From Akkermansiaceae bacterium (GTDB taxonomy: Bacteria > Verrucomicrobiota > Verrucomicrobiia > Verrucomicrobiales > Akkermansiaceae), in NCBI GenBank assembly GCA_905182405.1, contig CAJJBQ010000001.1, positions 744,001 through 808,000 of the forward strand: a DNA stretch of 64,000 nucleotides, given 5' to 3'. The translations under genes were made by a program, and so were the position numbers. How positions within the stretch are numbered: position 1 is the first letter of the stretch; each line of letters starts with the position of its first letter. Under the pieces are notes generated by a model. It made no database searches and was not told where the DNA came from. It saw only the letters and a program-made list of their open reading frames with translations. Shown piece after piece: positions 52,418-61,567 of the stretch.

Positions 52418-53206
52418 ATGAACTTTTTTGACATTGGGACGGACGGGCTGATTTTAGGTGCTTTACTCATTTTTGCGGTGTTGGGATTCATCAAAAAACT
52501 GGTGAGCTTTTTCTTCTTTGTGATCTCGGTGGCGATCGGTGGCGTGGCCGGATTGTGGGGGCACAATAATGGCTTCTCCTTATCGAAAATCTTGGTCGAT
52601 CAACCCGAGCCATGGATGAACATGGCGGTGGCGGTGATTGCTTTTTTCGGAGCCTTCTTTTTTATGAAAACGATCCTGGGATTCCTGCAGGGCGGGAGCA
52701 AGGAGACGGGCACCTTTTCCAAGTTTGGCTTTGGCATTCCCGGGGCCATTTTGAGCTTAGGGGTGGGAGGCGCTATTCTTTACGCCACTCTTACTGGAGC
52801 ACGTTACGCTGGGACCTTGGCGGAGCTTGAGCGTCTCAAGGCCTACGCGAGTGACAACATCGACGCATCGAAGGCGGAGCCTTTGCTCGCCAAAATCAAA
52901 ACGTGGATTGATGAAAGCCGGATCGGTCAGATCCACCAGAAATTCGATTTCCTCAATGATCCGGCGCAGACGAACGCAGCCAAGCTGGCGATCATTCAGG
53001 AAAAAGTGGGTGAGTCCGGAAGCCTCATGCCCGAAGGGATCCCCAAGGCCATCCCGGTGGAAGGAAAACTGCAAAGTTCGATCCGTGAAGGCGATTTTTC
53101 AGCAGTGCTCAAAAACGATCAACTGCACGATGTCACCGACGACGCAGCGCTGCGGGAGGCCCTAATGCGTTTGAATATTGAGAAGGCGCTCGGTCTTCGA
53201 GAATAG
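52418..53206 (+). CDS. CvpA-like membrane protein
   Basis: A 262-residue protein with four predicted membrane helices in the first ~145 residues (IGTDGLILGALLIFAVLGFI, a second at ~27-46, MAVAVIAFFGAFFFMKTILG, and GIPGAILSLGVGGAILYATL) and a charged C-terminal tail of ~110 residues. The layout fits CvpA/colicin V production-type proteins, whose role is obscure. The resemblance is by topology more than by motif. It follows aroC by 3 bp. Confidence 0.6.
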   Translation: MNFFDIGTDGLILGALLIFAVLGFIKKLVSFFFFVISVAIGGVAGLWGHNNGFSLSKILVDQPEPWMNMAVAVIAFFGAFFFMKTILGFLQGGSKETGTFSKFGFGIPGAILSLGVGGAILYATLTGARYAGTLAELERLKAYASDNIDASKAEPLLAKIKTWIDESRIGQIHQKFDFLNDPAQTNAAKLAIIQEKVGESGSLMPEGIPKAIPVEGKLQSSIREGDFSAVLKNDQLHDVTDDAALREALMRLNIEKALGLRE

Positions 53207-53336
53207 TTCCACTGAGGACATTTCCATGGTCCGATTTAATTTCGTCCTTTTCGTGATTACTCCTCCCTGAAGGCAGAAGGTTTTTCTTCTTATGCTCCGG
53301 TGTTGAAATTTTATTACCAGTCGCTAAGACAAGCGC

Positions 53337-54800
53337 GTGCCTCTCTCCGACTACATCGTCACCATCGGTCTGGAAGTTCATTGCCAGATCAAAACGCACA
53401 CCAAAATGTTCTGCGGATGCCGCACGTCATTTGGTGATGAGCCGAATAGTAATATTTGCCCGACCTGTCTGGGGCTTCCAGGGGCGCTTCCGGTGCTGAA
53501 CGAATTTGCGATCGAGCGCACCATTCTTTCGGGAATGTTGCTCGACTGTAAAACTCCGCCAACCGTGGTTTGGGATCGGAAGAATTATTTCTATCCCGAC
53601 ATGCCGAAGGATTATCAGATCACGCAGATGGATCTGCCGCTTTGCCTCGGTGGGGAAGTTCCACTCTACGCGCACAATTATCCTAAGGACGCTCAGAAGA
53701 ATATTCAGAATCCCGGTAAAAAGGTGGATTTGACGCGCATTCACCTTGAGGAGGATGTCGCGAAGTCGACGCACCAGGCGAAGAATACCCTCATCGATTT
53801 CAACCGCGCGGGCACGCCTCTCATGGAGATTGTTTCGGAGCCGGATATTGATTCAGCCGAGGAAACCTTCGCTTATCTCAAGTCGCTTCAGCAGATTCTC
53901 ATCGCGGGCGGGATTTCCGATGCCGACATGGAGAAAGGGCAGATGCGCTGCGACGTGAACATTTCCCTTCGCAAGACCAAGAGCGAGCCTCTCGGTACCA
54001 AAATTGAGCTGAAGAACATGAACTCGACCTCGGCAGTGCGCCGGGCGATTCACTACGAAACCGAGCGTCAGGCCACTGCGCTCGATAATGGAGAGCTTCT
54101 TACTCAGTCGACCTGGCGTTGGGACGAAGACCTTGGAGAAACTCAGGAAATGCGCGGCAAGGAAGACGCACACGACTATCGTTATTTCCCCGATCCTGAT
54201 CTGCTTCCGGTTGATACGGCGGCTTACATCGAGAAAGTGCGTTCGCTCGTCCCCGAATTACCGCACGAAAAATTCGCGCGCTTCCAAAGCGATCTTGGCC
54301 TCACTGAATACGATGCTTCTGTCATCACCTCTGATGTGCATCTTTGCGCTTACTTCGAGTCTGCGGAAGCTGGGGCCAAGACACCGGGTAAAAAGGTGGC
54401 GAACTGGATCATCAACAACCTCCTGGGCCTTCTCAATGAGAAGTCGCTCGAGATTAGCGCTGCTCCCGTGACTCCGGAGAAGCTTGCTGAAATTCTCAAT
54501 CTCATCGAATCCGGAACCATTTCAAACAGTCAGGCCAAGGAGCTTTTCGGAGCCCTCTGGGAAGCGCCCGAGAAAGACCCCGCTTTGCTGGCAAAGGAAC
54601 TGGGCTTTGAGCCTGCCGATACGGGTGCGATCGCTGGGCTCATTGATGAGGTCATCGCCGCGAACCCTGAGAAGGTCGCCGAGATTCAGGGAGGAAACGA
54701 AAAGCTTCTCAACTTCCTCACCGGTCAGGTGATGAAGGCTTCGAGAGGCAAAGCGAATCCCAAGATGGTGACCGACGGCTTACGGGCGAAGTTACTATAG
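53337..54800 (+). CDS. gatB: Asp-tRNA(Asn)/Glu-tRNA(Gln) amidotransferase subunit B
   Basis: A 487-residue GatB that, with GatA and GatC, amidates mischarged tRNA. Starts with GTG (MPLSDYIVTIGLEVHCQIKT). Family blocks: CxxCxGLPGALP with the Zn cysteines (Cys in FCGCRTSFG and NICPTCLG), KNYFYPDMPKDYQITQ, RCDVNISLR, and the YqeY-like C-terminal tail with MKASRGKANPKMV. The other subunits are not adjacent. Confidence 0.95.
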   Translation: MPLSDYIVTIGLEVHCQIKTHTKMFCGCRTSFGDEPNSNICPTCLGLPGALPVLNEFAIERTILSGMLLDCKTPPTVVWDRKNYFYPDMPKDYQITQMDLPLCLGGEVPLYAHNYPKDAQKNIQNPGKKVDLTRIHLEEDVAKSTHQAKNTLIDFNRAGTPLMEIVSEPDIDSAEETFAYLKSLQQILIAGGISDADMEKGQMRCDVNISLRKTKSEPLGTKIELKNMNSTSAVRRAIHYETERQATALDNGELLTQSTWRWDEDLGETQEMRGKEDAHDYRYFPDPDLLPVDTAAYIEKVRSLVPELPHEKFARFQSDLGLTEYDASVITSDVHLCAYFESAEAGAKTPGKKVANWIINNLLGLLNEKSLEISAAPVTPEKLAEILNLIESGTISNSQAKELFGALWEAPEKDPALLAKELGFEPADTGAIAGLIDEVIAANPEKVAEIQGGNEKLLNFLTGQVMKASRGKANPKMVTDGLRAKLL

Positions 54801-55142
54801 AGAACGATGAACCCTGAAAGTATCCAGAGTCTGCTCAAGGCAATTCAAGGTCAGGGGATTGAGTGGGTTATCGGGGGAGGACTTGCGGGCAACCGTCTAT
54901 CTCGAATCCGACCTTCATCGTGCGGTGAAGATCAAGGCGGGGCTGTCGTCACAAACGATGGCAGAGGTGATTAATTAGGCCATCAAGGATACGCTTTGGG
55001 TAGATGGGCAGGATATTACCGCACTCGTCCAGACTAAAAACGGACCCAGCTACAGCCTGGAGGACGTCTTAGGGGAACCTGATCTCTAACACTTGAAGTG
55101 GTCTTATTCTGAGAGCCTCAGCTACAAAGGAGGGTTCGATGA
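54801..55142. other. intergenic region with antitoxin remnant
   Basis: Besides the broken ribbon-helix-helix gene, a plus ORF at 54807-54977 starts MNPESIQSLLKAIQGQGIEWVIGGG and then loses similarity to anything. It may be the end of a second dead gene, for example a nucleotidyltransferase-type partner, but this is too short to assign. Confidence 0.45.
54883..55089 (+). pseudogene. broken ribbon-helix-helix antitoxin-like gene
   Basis: The frame reads LRATVYLESDLHRAVKIKAG then LSSQTMAEVIN, stop (TAG, 54976-54978), AIKDTLWVDGQDITALVQT and SYSLEDVLGEPDL. Without the stop it would be a 67-residue CopG/RHH-type antitoxin: a beta strand with RATVYLE and a helix with VKIKA...SQTMAEVINxAIKDTL. The start looks mutated (TTG with GGGGGAGG just before it). 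No toxin gene is beside it. The in-frame stop makes it inactive unless read through. Confidence 0.6.
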
Positions 55143-55799
55143 CTAGATCTTCGCTTCGCGCACTTCGCCCTCGAAGTTGACCTGCCAGTATTCATCGGTC
55201 TCTACGTGGAGGCAGGTGAGCCAACCACCGCGGCCGGGATCGGTATCGATGCAGACGGCGTGGCCAAGGTTGAGAGGGAGGTGCGATTTCTGGGCGGTGT
55301 GGCCGGCGATCATAATCTTTCCGGACATGTGCGGCTTGGGAGTGCCGAACTTTTTGTGGATGATAGTGAAGGGGAGCTGCTCGTGGAGGGGGACGTCGTG
55401 TTCCAGGTTGGCGTGGACGAAGATATGGGTGTCGGTCTCTACGGAGGGTTTGCATTTTCGGAGGAACTCCCAGTGAGATTCGGGGATGTCTTCGAAGCCT
55501 CCCGGGCCATAGGACTCGAGGGTTTCGGGGCCACCCCAGACGCGGAGCCAGTGGTCGCGGTCGGTGAGGTCCATCTCGGAGAGGAAGAATTTTTCCTCAT
55601 GGTTCCCGGAAAGAAAAGTGATGTCGAACCGGCCTTTTAAGCCGATGAGGAAGTCGATGACCCCTTTGCAGTCGGGGCCACGGTCGACGTAGTCGCCCAT
55701 GAAAATGATACGATCTTCGGGCTGTGGGTCGATCACTTCCCAGATCTGCTTGAGGGGGGCGAGGCAGCCGTGAATGTCTCCGATAGCGAGGGTTCTCAT
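55143..55799 (-). CDS. metallophosphoesterase, Ser/Thr phosphatase-like (PrpA/Ap4A-type)
   Basis: A 218-residue calcineurin-like phosphoesterase. Metal-binding motifs are GDIHG (7-11), GDYVDRG (35-41), GNHE (~65-68) and AGHT near the C-terminus, in the order of PPP-type phosphatases. It may dephosphorylate proteins or dinucleoside polyphosphates. It stands alone on the minus strand. The start at 55799 fits the family N-terminus MRTLAIGDIHG. Confidence 0.88.
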   Translation of the reverse strand: MRTLAIGDIHGCLAPLKQIWEVIDPQPEDRIIFMGDYVDRGPDCKGVIDFLIGLKGRFDITFLSGNHEEKFFLSEMDLTDRDHWLRVWGGPETLESYGPGGFEDIPESHWEFLRKCKPSVETDTHIFVHANLEHDVPLHEQLPFTIIHKKFGTPKPHMSGKIMIAGHTAQKSHLPLNLGHAVCIDTDPGRGGWLTCLHVETDEYWQVNFEGEVREAKI

Positions 55800-55956
55800 A
55801 TCGGGAGGACTTTCCGATGTTTGAGATGCCAGGCCAAGGAAAAGTGTTCTAAACTAGGTTTGAGTCGAGGAGGGGACGACGGCCGCTTTTGAAGAAAGAG
55901 ACAAATTTTTTGAGCTGCGGCGTTTCGCGGAGAGGAAAACAAATCTTATTCGACCC

Positions 55957-56001
55957 ATGAAACGAACGACCTTTGCCCTCATTTGCGCCATTCCCTCATG
56001 A
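55957..56001 (+). other. 14-codon signal-peptide-like ORF (remnant)
   Basis: MKRTTFALICAIPS followed by TGA. It looks like the first half of a signal peptide whose gene has been lost. It lies in the gap between the phosphatase and MlaE-type genes. Probably not expressed as a useful product. Confidence 0.2.
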
Positions 56002-56099
56002 GATGGGAGGAATCGTGAGCAGATTGGCGGTTGCGCGGGCGCAGTCAGGAATCAGAGTTTGGCTTTCAAGCATAGGGAACTACTCTCTTGCCGTTGAAA

Positions 56100-56891
56100 A
56101 TGTTCCAGGCATTTGGTCGTCCTATTTTGCGGCTTGTCGATTACCTTGGTGAGCTGGGAATGCTCGTCGGGGAAATCTTCGTTTCGATTTTTCGAGGGCA
56201 GCGGCGGGGAAGGCAGCTTTTTGAGCAAGTGGCAGAAATTGGAGCCCGCTCGCAAGTGGTTGTCATCGTGACGGGTGCTTTCACGGGCGCGGTGCTTGCG
56301 GCTCAGGTTTATTTTCAGTTCAAAATCTTTGATCTGGAGACTGTCACCGGGGGTCTGGTCACGATTGCGATGCTCCGTGAATTAGGCCCGTCCATTACGG
56401 GGCTCATGTTAGCAGGGCGTGTGGGATCGGCGATGGCTGCTGAGATCGGCACGATGAAGGTGACTGAGCAAATTGATGCTTTGCGTTCCATGGCGGTGCA
56501 TCCAATCGACTATCTCGTGACGCCGCGGTTCTTGGCGATGTTGATCGCCGCGCCGCTTTTGATTGCGGAGGCGGCCGCTGCCGGGATGATCGCCTCGTAT
56601 ATCGTCGGGGTCTTTGTTTTTGGGGTCGAGTCCGCTTACTGGGTCGCGAATATGGAAAAATATGTCGATTTGTCCGATCTTTTGATCGCGGTGGTAAAAG
56701 TGCTCTCTTTCGGCATGCTCATCGTGGTCATTTCATGTCATCAGGGGCTTCGTGTAAGCAATGGCGCCGTCGGGGTGGGGCGCGGAACCACCGATGCAAT
56801 GGTCTTTTCCTCCCTCGCGATTCTCATCGCTAACTTCTTTCTAACTCTGATGATGCAGTGGTTTTTTCCTGCCGAACTTGTGCCTACCTAG
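56100..56891 (+). CDS. MlaE-family ABC transporter permease
   Basis: A 263-residue inner-membrane permease of the MlaE/YrbE family, which moves phospholipids between the membranes with MlaF and MlaD. FTGAVLAAQVYFQF early, LRELGPSITGLMLAGRVGSAMAAEIGTMKVTEQIDAL in the middle and HPIDYLVTPRFLAMLI are the family signatures. The start was set at the ATG at 56100; a TTG at 56088 adds only four residues. The MlaF-type ATPase and MCE proteins are not adjacent in the window. Confidence 0.88.
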   Translation: MFQAFGRPILRLVDYLGELGMLVGEIFVSIFRGQRRGRQLFEQVAEIGARSQVVVIVTGAFTGAVLAAQVYFQFKIFDLETVTGGLVTIAMLRELGPSITGLMLAGRVGSAMAAEIGTMKVTEQIDALRSMAVHPIDYLVTPRFLAMLIAAPLLIAEAAAAGMIASYIVGVFVFGVESAYWVANMEKYVDLSDLLIAVVKVLSFGMLIVVISCHQGLRVSNGAVGVGRGTTDAMVFSSLAILIANFFLTLMMQWFFPAELVPT

Positions 56892-56952
56892 TTGTCTTTT
56901 CTGAATTACAGCAAGTTCCAGACAAGCCTTGCAAGCGTCTCGTAAGCCAGAT

Positions 56953-58053
56953 ATGTCCCACTTCGAAATTAATCTTGCTATGGAGACTTCTGCATCACCC
57001 CTCGACTTCGCCAGTTCCCCTATCAACCGTGGTTTAAGCGCGGAGCAAAAGATCGATCTTTATCGACAGTTGACTCGTATCCGGCGATTCGAAACAGCCT
57101 CGCTCAAGCAATACAATGGAAGTAAAATGGGCGGGTTTCTCCATGTTTACATTGGTCAGGAATCGGTTGCAGTCGGTTGTGCTTCACTGATGGGTGAAAA
57201 TGATCACATGATTACCGCTTATCGTTGTCATGCTCACGCTCTTGCGGTGGGAATGAGCATGAATGAGTGCATGGCTGAACTTTTTGGGAAAGCGACCGGA
57301 TGCTCAAAGGGAAAAGGAGGCTCGATGCACTTCTTCGCACCGGATAAGAATTTTTGGGGTGGGCACGGGATCGTCGCGGGCCAAACCCCTCTTGGCTTGG
57401 GTCTTGGATACGGCCTAAAATATAAAGGACTTAAAGGTGCAGCTCTTTGTTTCATGGGGGACGGCGCGGTGAATCAGGGTGCCTTTCATGAGTCGCTCAA
57501 CATCGCTGCTCTCTTCGATATTCCAATCGTCTATATCATCGAGAATAACGGATACTCAATGGGAACCTCCCAAGCCCGGTCCAGTGCCTTCAAGGACTGT
57601 CTCGCTCAGCGTGCTGAAGGATACGACATCGACTGGGATCTTGCGAACGGCTCAGATCTCTACGAAGTCCGAGCTAAGGTAAATATTGCCATGGAGCGCG
57701 CTCGAAACGAGTCTCGCCCAACGGTTCTTGAAATTCAAACTTATCGCTATCAAGGTCACTCGATCGCAGACTCTGCTCATAAAAAGTATCGTTCTCCCGA
57801 GGAAATCCAGAGTTATAAGGATAATCACGACCCGCTCAATCTTTGGCGACAGCGCCTGATTAAAGAGAATCTCCTTACCGAGGAAAGCGCTAAGAAAATC
57901 GATACAGAAGGTAAACTTGAAGCCGATTCCGCGGTTAAGTTTGCCGAAGAGTCACCTGCTCCTACAGTTGAGAGCATCACCGAGGATGTCTATTGGGAGA
58001 CTGACAACACTACCGAGGCTTCAAAAATTGGCCGCTACTTCTTCAACGATTAA
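56953..58053 (+). CDS. pdhA: pyruvate dehydrogenase E1 alpha subunit
   Basis: A 366-residue thiamine-diphosphate-dependent E1 alpha subunit that decarboxylates pyruvate. The TPP motif GDGAVNQGAFHESLNIAALF and the following IVYIIENNGYSMGTS are clear; earlier GGSMHFF and HGIVAGQTPLGLGLGYG blocks match. ATG at 56953 was chosen from several in-frame starts (TTG 56929, ATG 56980). It is followed 21 bp later by the beta subunit. The lipoyl E2 gene is not in the window. Confidence 0.93.
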   Translation: MSHFEINLAMETSASPLDFASSPINRGLSAEQKIDLYRQLTRIRRFETASLKQYNGSKMGGFLHVYIGQESVAVGCASLMGENDHMITAYRCHAHALAVGMSMNECMAELFGKATGCSKGKGGSMHFFAPDKNFWGGHGIVAGQTPLGLGLGYGLKYKGLKGAALCFMGDGAVNQGAFHESLNIAALFDIPIVYIIENNGYSMGTSQARSSAFKDCLAQRAEGYDIDWDLANGSDLYEVRAKVNIAMERARNESRPTVLEIQTYRYQGHSIADSAHKKYRSPEEIQSYKDNHDPLNLWRQRLIKENLLTEESAKKIDTEGKLEADSAVKFAEESPAPTVESITEDVYWETDNTTEASKIGRYFFND

Positions 58054-58074
58054 TTTTCTACCCTTTTTAATACC

Positions 58075-59058
58075 ATGCGCGAAATCGAATACCGAGACGC
58101 CCTCAACGAAGCCTTCGACGAAGAGCTCGCACGCGATGAAAATGTCGTCATTATGGGCGAAGAAGTCGCTCAGTACAACGGAGCCTACAAAGTCACCAAA
58201 GGTCTCTGGGAAAAGTGGGGTGATAAGCGAGTCGTCGATACCCCCATTTCTGAAGCCGGCTTTATTGGCATGGGAATCGGTGCCTCCATGCTCGGTATTC
58301 GCCCGGTGATGGAGCTCATGTTCTGGTCCTTCCACTCGGTGGCCTTTGACCAACTCGTCAACAACGCTGCCTGTTGCCGCTACATGTCCGGAGGGCTCAT
58401 CAATGTCCCCATCGTGATGCGAGGCCCTGCCAACGGCGGAACTAATGTGGGCGCGACCCACTCGCACACACCTGAAGGCCTTTTTGCGGCGTTCCCTGGT
58501 CTGAAGGTTTGCTCACCCGCAACTCCTGCTGATGCGAAGGGGCTCATGAAAACGGCAATCCGTGACAATGACCCCGTCTACGTCATGGAAAACACCACTC
58601 TTTATGGCATGAAGGCCCATGTGCCCGACCCAGCCGATGGTGATTTCACTATCCCTCTTGGCAAGGCCGACATCAAACGCGTGGGCAGTGATATTTCCCT
58701 GATCGCCCACGGAGCCAGTGTTCTCCGTTGCCTAGAGGCCGCCAAGATCCTTCAGAACGAGCACGGCATCAATGCCGAAGTCGTCGACCTTCGTTCGATT
58801 CGTCCGCTCGATCAGGACGCCATTATCGATTCAGTTAAGAAGACTAATAAGGCTGTTCTCGTCGATGAATCGAAGCCTTTCTGTGGAGTCTCTGCTCAGA
58901 TCGCGACCTTGATTCAGGAATATGCTTTCGATTACCTCGATGCCCCAATCAAGCGGGTATGCACCATTGATGCTCCTGCAATCTACTCGCCATACGTGGA
59001 GGCCGATCAGCTTCCCAATGCTGCCCGTATCGTGAAACAGGTCCTCACCATCGCCTAA
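58075..59058 (+). CDS. pdhB: pyruvate dehydrogenase E1 beta subunit
   Basis: A 327-residue E1 beta subunit that pairs with the upstream alpha subunit. The typical N-terminus (REIEYRDALNEAFDEELARD, then VVIMGEEVAQYNGAYKVTKG) and the C-terminal transketolase-like domain (LLVDESKPFCGV-type and INAEVVDLRSIRPLD) are present. Length is normal for PdhB. Confidence 0.94.
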   Translation: MREIEYRDALNEAFDEELARDENVVIMGEEVAQYNGAYKVTKGLWEKWGDKRVVDTPISEAGFIGMGIGASMLGIRPVMELMFWSFHSVAFDQLVNNAACCRYMSGGLINVPIVMRGPANGGTNVGATHSHTPEGLFAAFPGLKVCSPATPADAKGLMKTAIRDNDPVYVMENTTLYGMKAHVPDPADGDFTIPLGKADIKRVGSDISLIAHGASVLRCLEAAKILQNEHGINAEVVDLRSIRPLDQDAIIDSVKKTNKAVLVDESKPFCGVSAQIATLIQEYAFDYLDAPIKRVCTIDAPAIYSPYVEADQLPNAARIVKQVLTIA

Positions 59059-59453
59059 AAGTTTATCAAGAAAGGTGAATCCTTCCTCTACAATCTGTCC
59101 CTTGGTTTACTTCGGTTGCTGAAGCGTTCAAGACGCAGAAGATTTATGGGAAAAATTGCCTACTTCCCCACCCGCGGTTTCACCGCTCAGAATGGGACAG
59201 GTGGGCCGCAGCTCGGCACCATTCTACTCTGAAGGTGCTCGTACGGTGAGGAGTGACGACCCATTTTCTAAAACTCGCGGCCCTGTTTTCAGGGCTACGG
59301 GTTTTTCTTTGCGCTTACGCCATTTCTTCCTGCGTGAGTCAGGCCTAATTTCGGTGAATAAAAGGGCAGCTAGGAGATAAAGAGTGACGAAAGATGATTC
59401 TTTAGTTGCTTTTTGAGTTAAGCTGTGTGAGCCCAAGGGTAACACCTAACAAC
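59059..59453. other. intergenic region with weak hairpin
   Basis: No gene is recognised. A hairpin at 59280-59295 (GCCCTG TTTT CAGGGC) is followed 6 bases later by GTTTTTC, which could terminate the pdhA-pdhB transcript, but it lies over 200 bp from the stop. Confidence 0.4.
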
Positions 59454-60365
59454 ATGATCCAGTCTATTGACGAACTTAAAGTAATTCTTGGAAATGCCCC
59501 GGAATTTTCAATCGATGACATCGAGCCGGCTCTTCCGCTCATAGAAGTAAAGACCGAGCTTTCGAGTGCCACTATCTCTCCCTTTGGAGCCCAAGTTTGT
59601 AAATGGGCCCCCACCGATCACCCTCCGGTTCTCTATATGAGCCCGAAGGCGATCATGGACACAAGTAAGCCGATTCGCGGTGGAATTCCCATTTGCTGGC
59701 CTTGGTTCAATAAGCATCCATCGGATGCGAGTTTTCCCGCCCATGGCTTCGTGCGAACTAAGTTTTGGAAGCTGGAGTCGGCCGAAAGTAATGGTCGCTC
59801 GGCCAAGCTCATTTTCACCATTACTTCTGATGAGGAGACGAAGAAGATGTTCCCTCACGATTTCGAACTCTCGGCCACGATCACCATTGGAGACAAGCTA
59901 CGGGTCGTTCTGAAGATGAAAAATACCGGTGATACACCAGTCAAAGTCTCCACTGCTCTCCACACTTACCTGTCGGTTGGCGATACCGATCGCATTATGG
60001 TGGAGGGGCTTAAAGGCTCCCACTACGTCGATTGCCTGCTCCCTGAAGATGCAGAGGAAGTCTATCAAGAGGGGGCATTAATCATCGATAAAGAGATCGA
60101 CCGTATTTATAAATCAATGTCTTCCGTGCTCATTCGCGATCTTGATCGGCACCGGTCTGTCTTTATCGATAAGGCAGGCTCCCGCACGACGGTGGTTTGG
60201 AATCCTTGGGTCAATAAATCCAAAAAAATTAAGGATTTGCCGGATCGGGACTATCGCGAGTTTCTCTGCATCGAAACGACGAACGCTGGATTGGATAGAC
60301 CGACGCTCTACCCGAATTCCTCTCATAAGGTTGAGGCGACCATCGGTCTCAGACCCCTGACCTAA
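59454..60365 (+). CDS. D-hexose-6-phosphate mutarotase
   Basis: A 303-residue aldose-1-epimerase-fold protein of the YeaD group, which interconverts the anomers of hexose 6-phosphates. GGIPICWPWFNKH, the HGFVRTKFW segment with the catalytic His and the later STALHTYLSVGD block are family signatures; the catalytic Glu lies in EFLCIETTNA. ATG 59454 was chosen over TTG 59406. It is followed by a shared terminator. Confidence 0.9.
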   Translation: MIQSIDELKVILGNAPEFSIDDIEPALPLIEVKTELSSATISPFGAQVCKWAPTDHPPVLYMSPKAIMDTSKPIRGGIPICWPWFNKHPSDASFPAHGFVRTKFWKLESAESNGRSAKLIFTITSDEETKKMFPHDFELSATITIGDKLRVVLKMKNTGDTPVKVSTALHTYLSVGDTDRIMVEGLKGSHYVDCLLPEDAEEVYQEGALIIDKEIDRIYKSMSSVLIRDLDRHRSVFIDKAGSRTTVVWNPWVNKSKKIKDLPDRDYREFLCIETTNAGLDRPTLYPNSSHKVEATIGLRPLT

Positions 60366-60367
60366 AA

Positions 60368-60409
60368 AAGAAAACCCCGTCACAGTAGCACCGAAAAACT
60401 GCGACGAGG
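60368..60409 (-). terminator. bidirectional terminator
   Basis: On the minus strand CCTCGTCGCAGT pairs with ACTGTGACGGGG (two mismatches) and runs into TTTTCTTTTTT. It sits between the convergent mutarotase and thioredoxin-like genes and could serve both. Confidence 0.7.
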
Positions 60410-60456
60410 TATCTCTTCTTTCCCCAACAAATTGTTAGGGAAATTGAAAGAGGGTT

Positions 60457-60912
60457 CTATCTGAACTTCTTGGCACTCAGCGCAGTCTTTAGCATTTTGT
60501 TGAAGGAGCTCAGGTTGAAGTTCGGATTTCCTTCCACCTTCTTGAAGGCTTTGCCATTGGCATCGACCAGTAGCACGGTTGGGTAGGACCGAATCTTGTA
60601 TTTTTTGGCCAAGCCAACGTTTTGCTTTTTGAGCTCTTCATCGAGCTTCTTTTTGCGCGGGTAGTCGAGCTCCACGAGAACGAAGTTCTCCTTAGCGGAA
60701 TCAATAAAGGCTTTCTTGGAAAAGACATCTTTGTGAAGGGCCTGGCAGGGGGGGCACCAATCGGAGCCGGTGAAATCAAGGAGGATTTCCTTCCCTTCTT
60801 TCTTGGCCTGATCCTTGGCGGCTTCAAAGTCGGTGGTCCATCCCTTGACTGTTGCGGTTGCAAAGGTAGCAGAGGTGATCAGGAGGGCGGCGACTAGTTT
60901 AAAGTGTTTCAT
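60457..60912 (-). CDS. secreted thioredoxin-family protein
   Basis: A 151-residue protein with a signal peptide (MKHFKLVAALLITSATFATA) and a thioredoxin fold. The active site is DWCPPC, with cis-Pro in RSYPTVLLVD. The proline between the cysteines is unlike the CGPC of cytosolic thioredoxin and suggests a periplasmic reductase or oxidase. It stands alone on the minus strand. Confidence 0.88.
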   Translation of the reverse strand: MKHFKLVAALLITSATFATATVKGWTTDFEAAKDQAKKEGKEILLDFTGSDWCPPCQALHKDVFSKKAFIDSAKENFVLVELDYPRKKKLDEELKKQNVGLAKKYKIRSYPTVLLVDANGKAFKKVEGNPNFNLSSFNKMLKTALSAKKFR

Positions 60913-60989
60913 CGTGGTATTAGGCGTAATTCGGAGCCATTTTATTCCAATTTCATCGAAAAAGTTTTCTCCACTGCTATTTCCGGGGC

Positions 60990-61565
60990 GTGAAAAAACG
61001 TCTCATTGTCGCGACTCGAAACGCTCATAAGGTTGAAGAAATTCGTGAAATTTTGACCGAATATGAGGTGTGCGATCTCTCGGTCGTCAATGATCCCCCC
61101 GAAGTCGAGGAGACAGGGACGACTTTCCTTGAGAATGCCACCCTGAAGGCGGTAGCGATCAGTAGGATCGTCGATGGGCTGGTGCTCTCGGACGACTCTG
61201 GATTGGAAGTAGACGGCCTTAGTGGCGCGCCAGGCGTCTATTCTTCCCGATATGCAGGAGAAGAAGGAAACGATGCCCTCAATAACGAAAAGCTTCTCAA
61301 TGAGCTTTCCGGAGTGGCTAACCGGACGGCGCGTTTCCGCTGTGTGATCGTGTTAGCCGAGAACGGCTCTGTCATTGCTCATTTTTCTGGGGCCGCTGAA
61401 GGAAGCATTCTTGAAGAGCCCGCGGGTGCAGGAGGATTTGGCTATGATCCTCTCTTTATGCCTAAAGGTCATGAAGAGAGTTATGCGGAACTGGGGGCTG
61501 AGGTTAAAAACCAGTCCAGCCATCGGGCGAATGCCTTGAAAGAGCTGAAGGACTGGCGCAAATAA
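60990..61565 (+). CDS. rdgB: XTP/dITP diphosphatase
   Basis: A 191-residue Ham1/RdgB-type pyrophosphatase that removes non-canonical purine nucleotides. GTG start giving KKRLIVATRNAHKVEEI; the conserved VLSDDSGLEVDGL, PGVYSSRYAG and GGFGYDPLF blocks are intact. It is convergent with rpe, with 2 bp between the stops. Confidence 0.94.
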   Translation: MKKRLIVATRNAHKVEEIREILTEYEVCDLSVVNDPPEVEETGTTFLENATLKAVAISRIVDGLVLSDDSGLEVDGLSGAPGVYSSRYAGEEGNDALNNEKLLNELSGVANRTARFRCVIVLAENGSVIAHFSGAAEGSILEEPAGAGGFGYDPLFMPKGHEESYAELGAEVKNQSSHRANALKELKDWRK

Positions 61566-61567
61566 GA

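Noticed and set aside
59156..59380. 74-codon ORF between pdhB and the mutarotase gene
   Set aside because: No ribosome site or family similarity, and it overlaps a hairpin.
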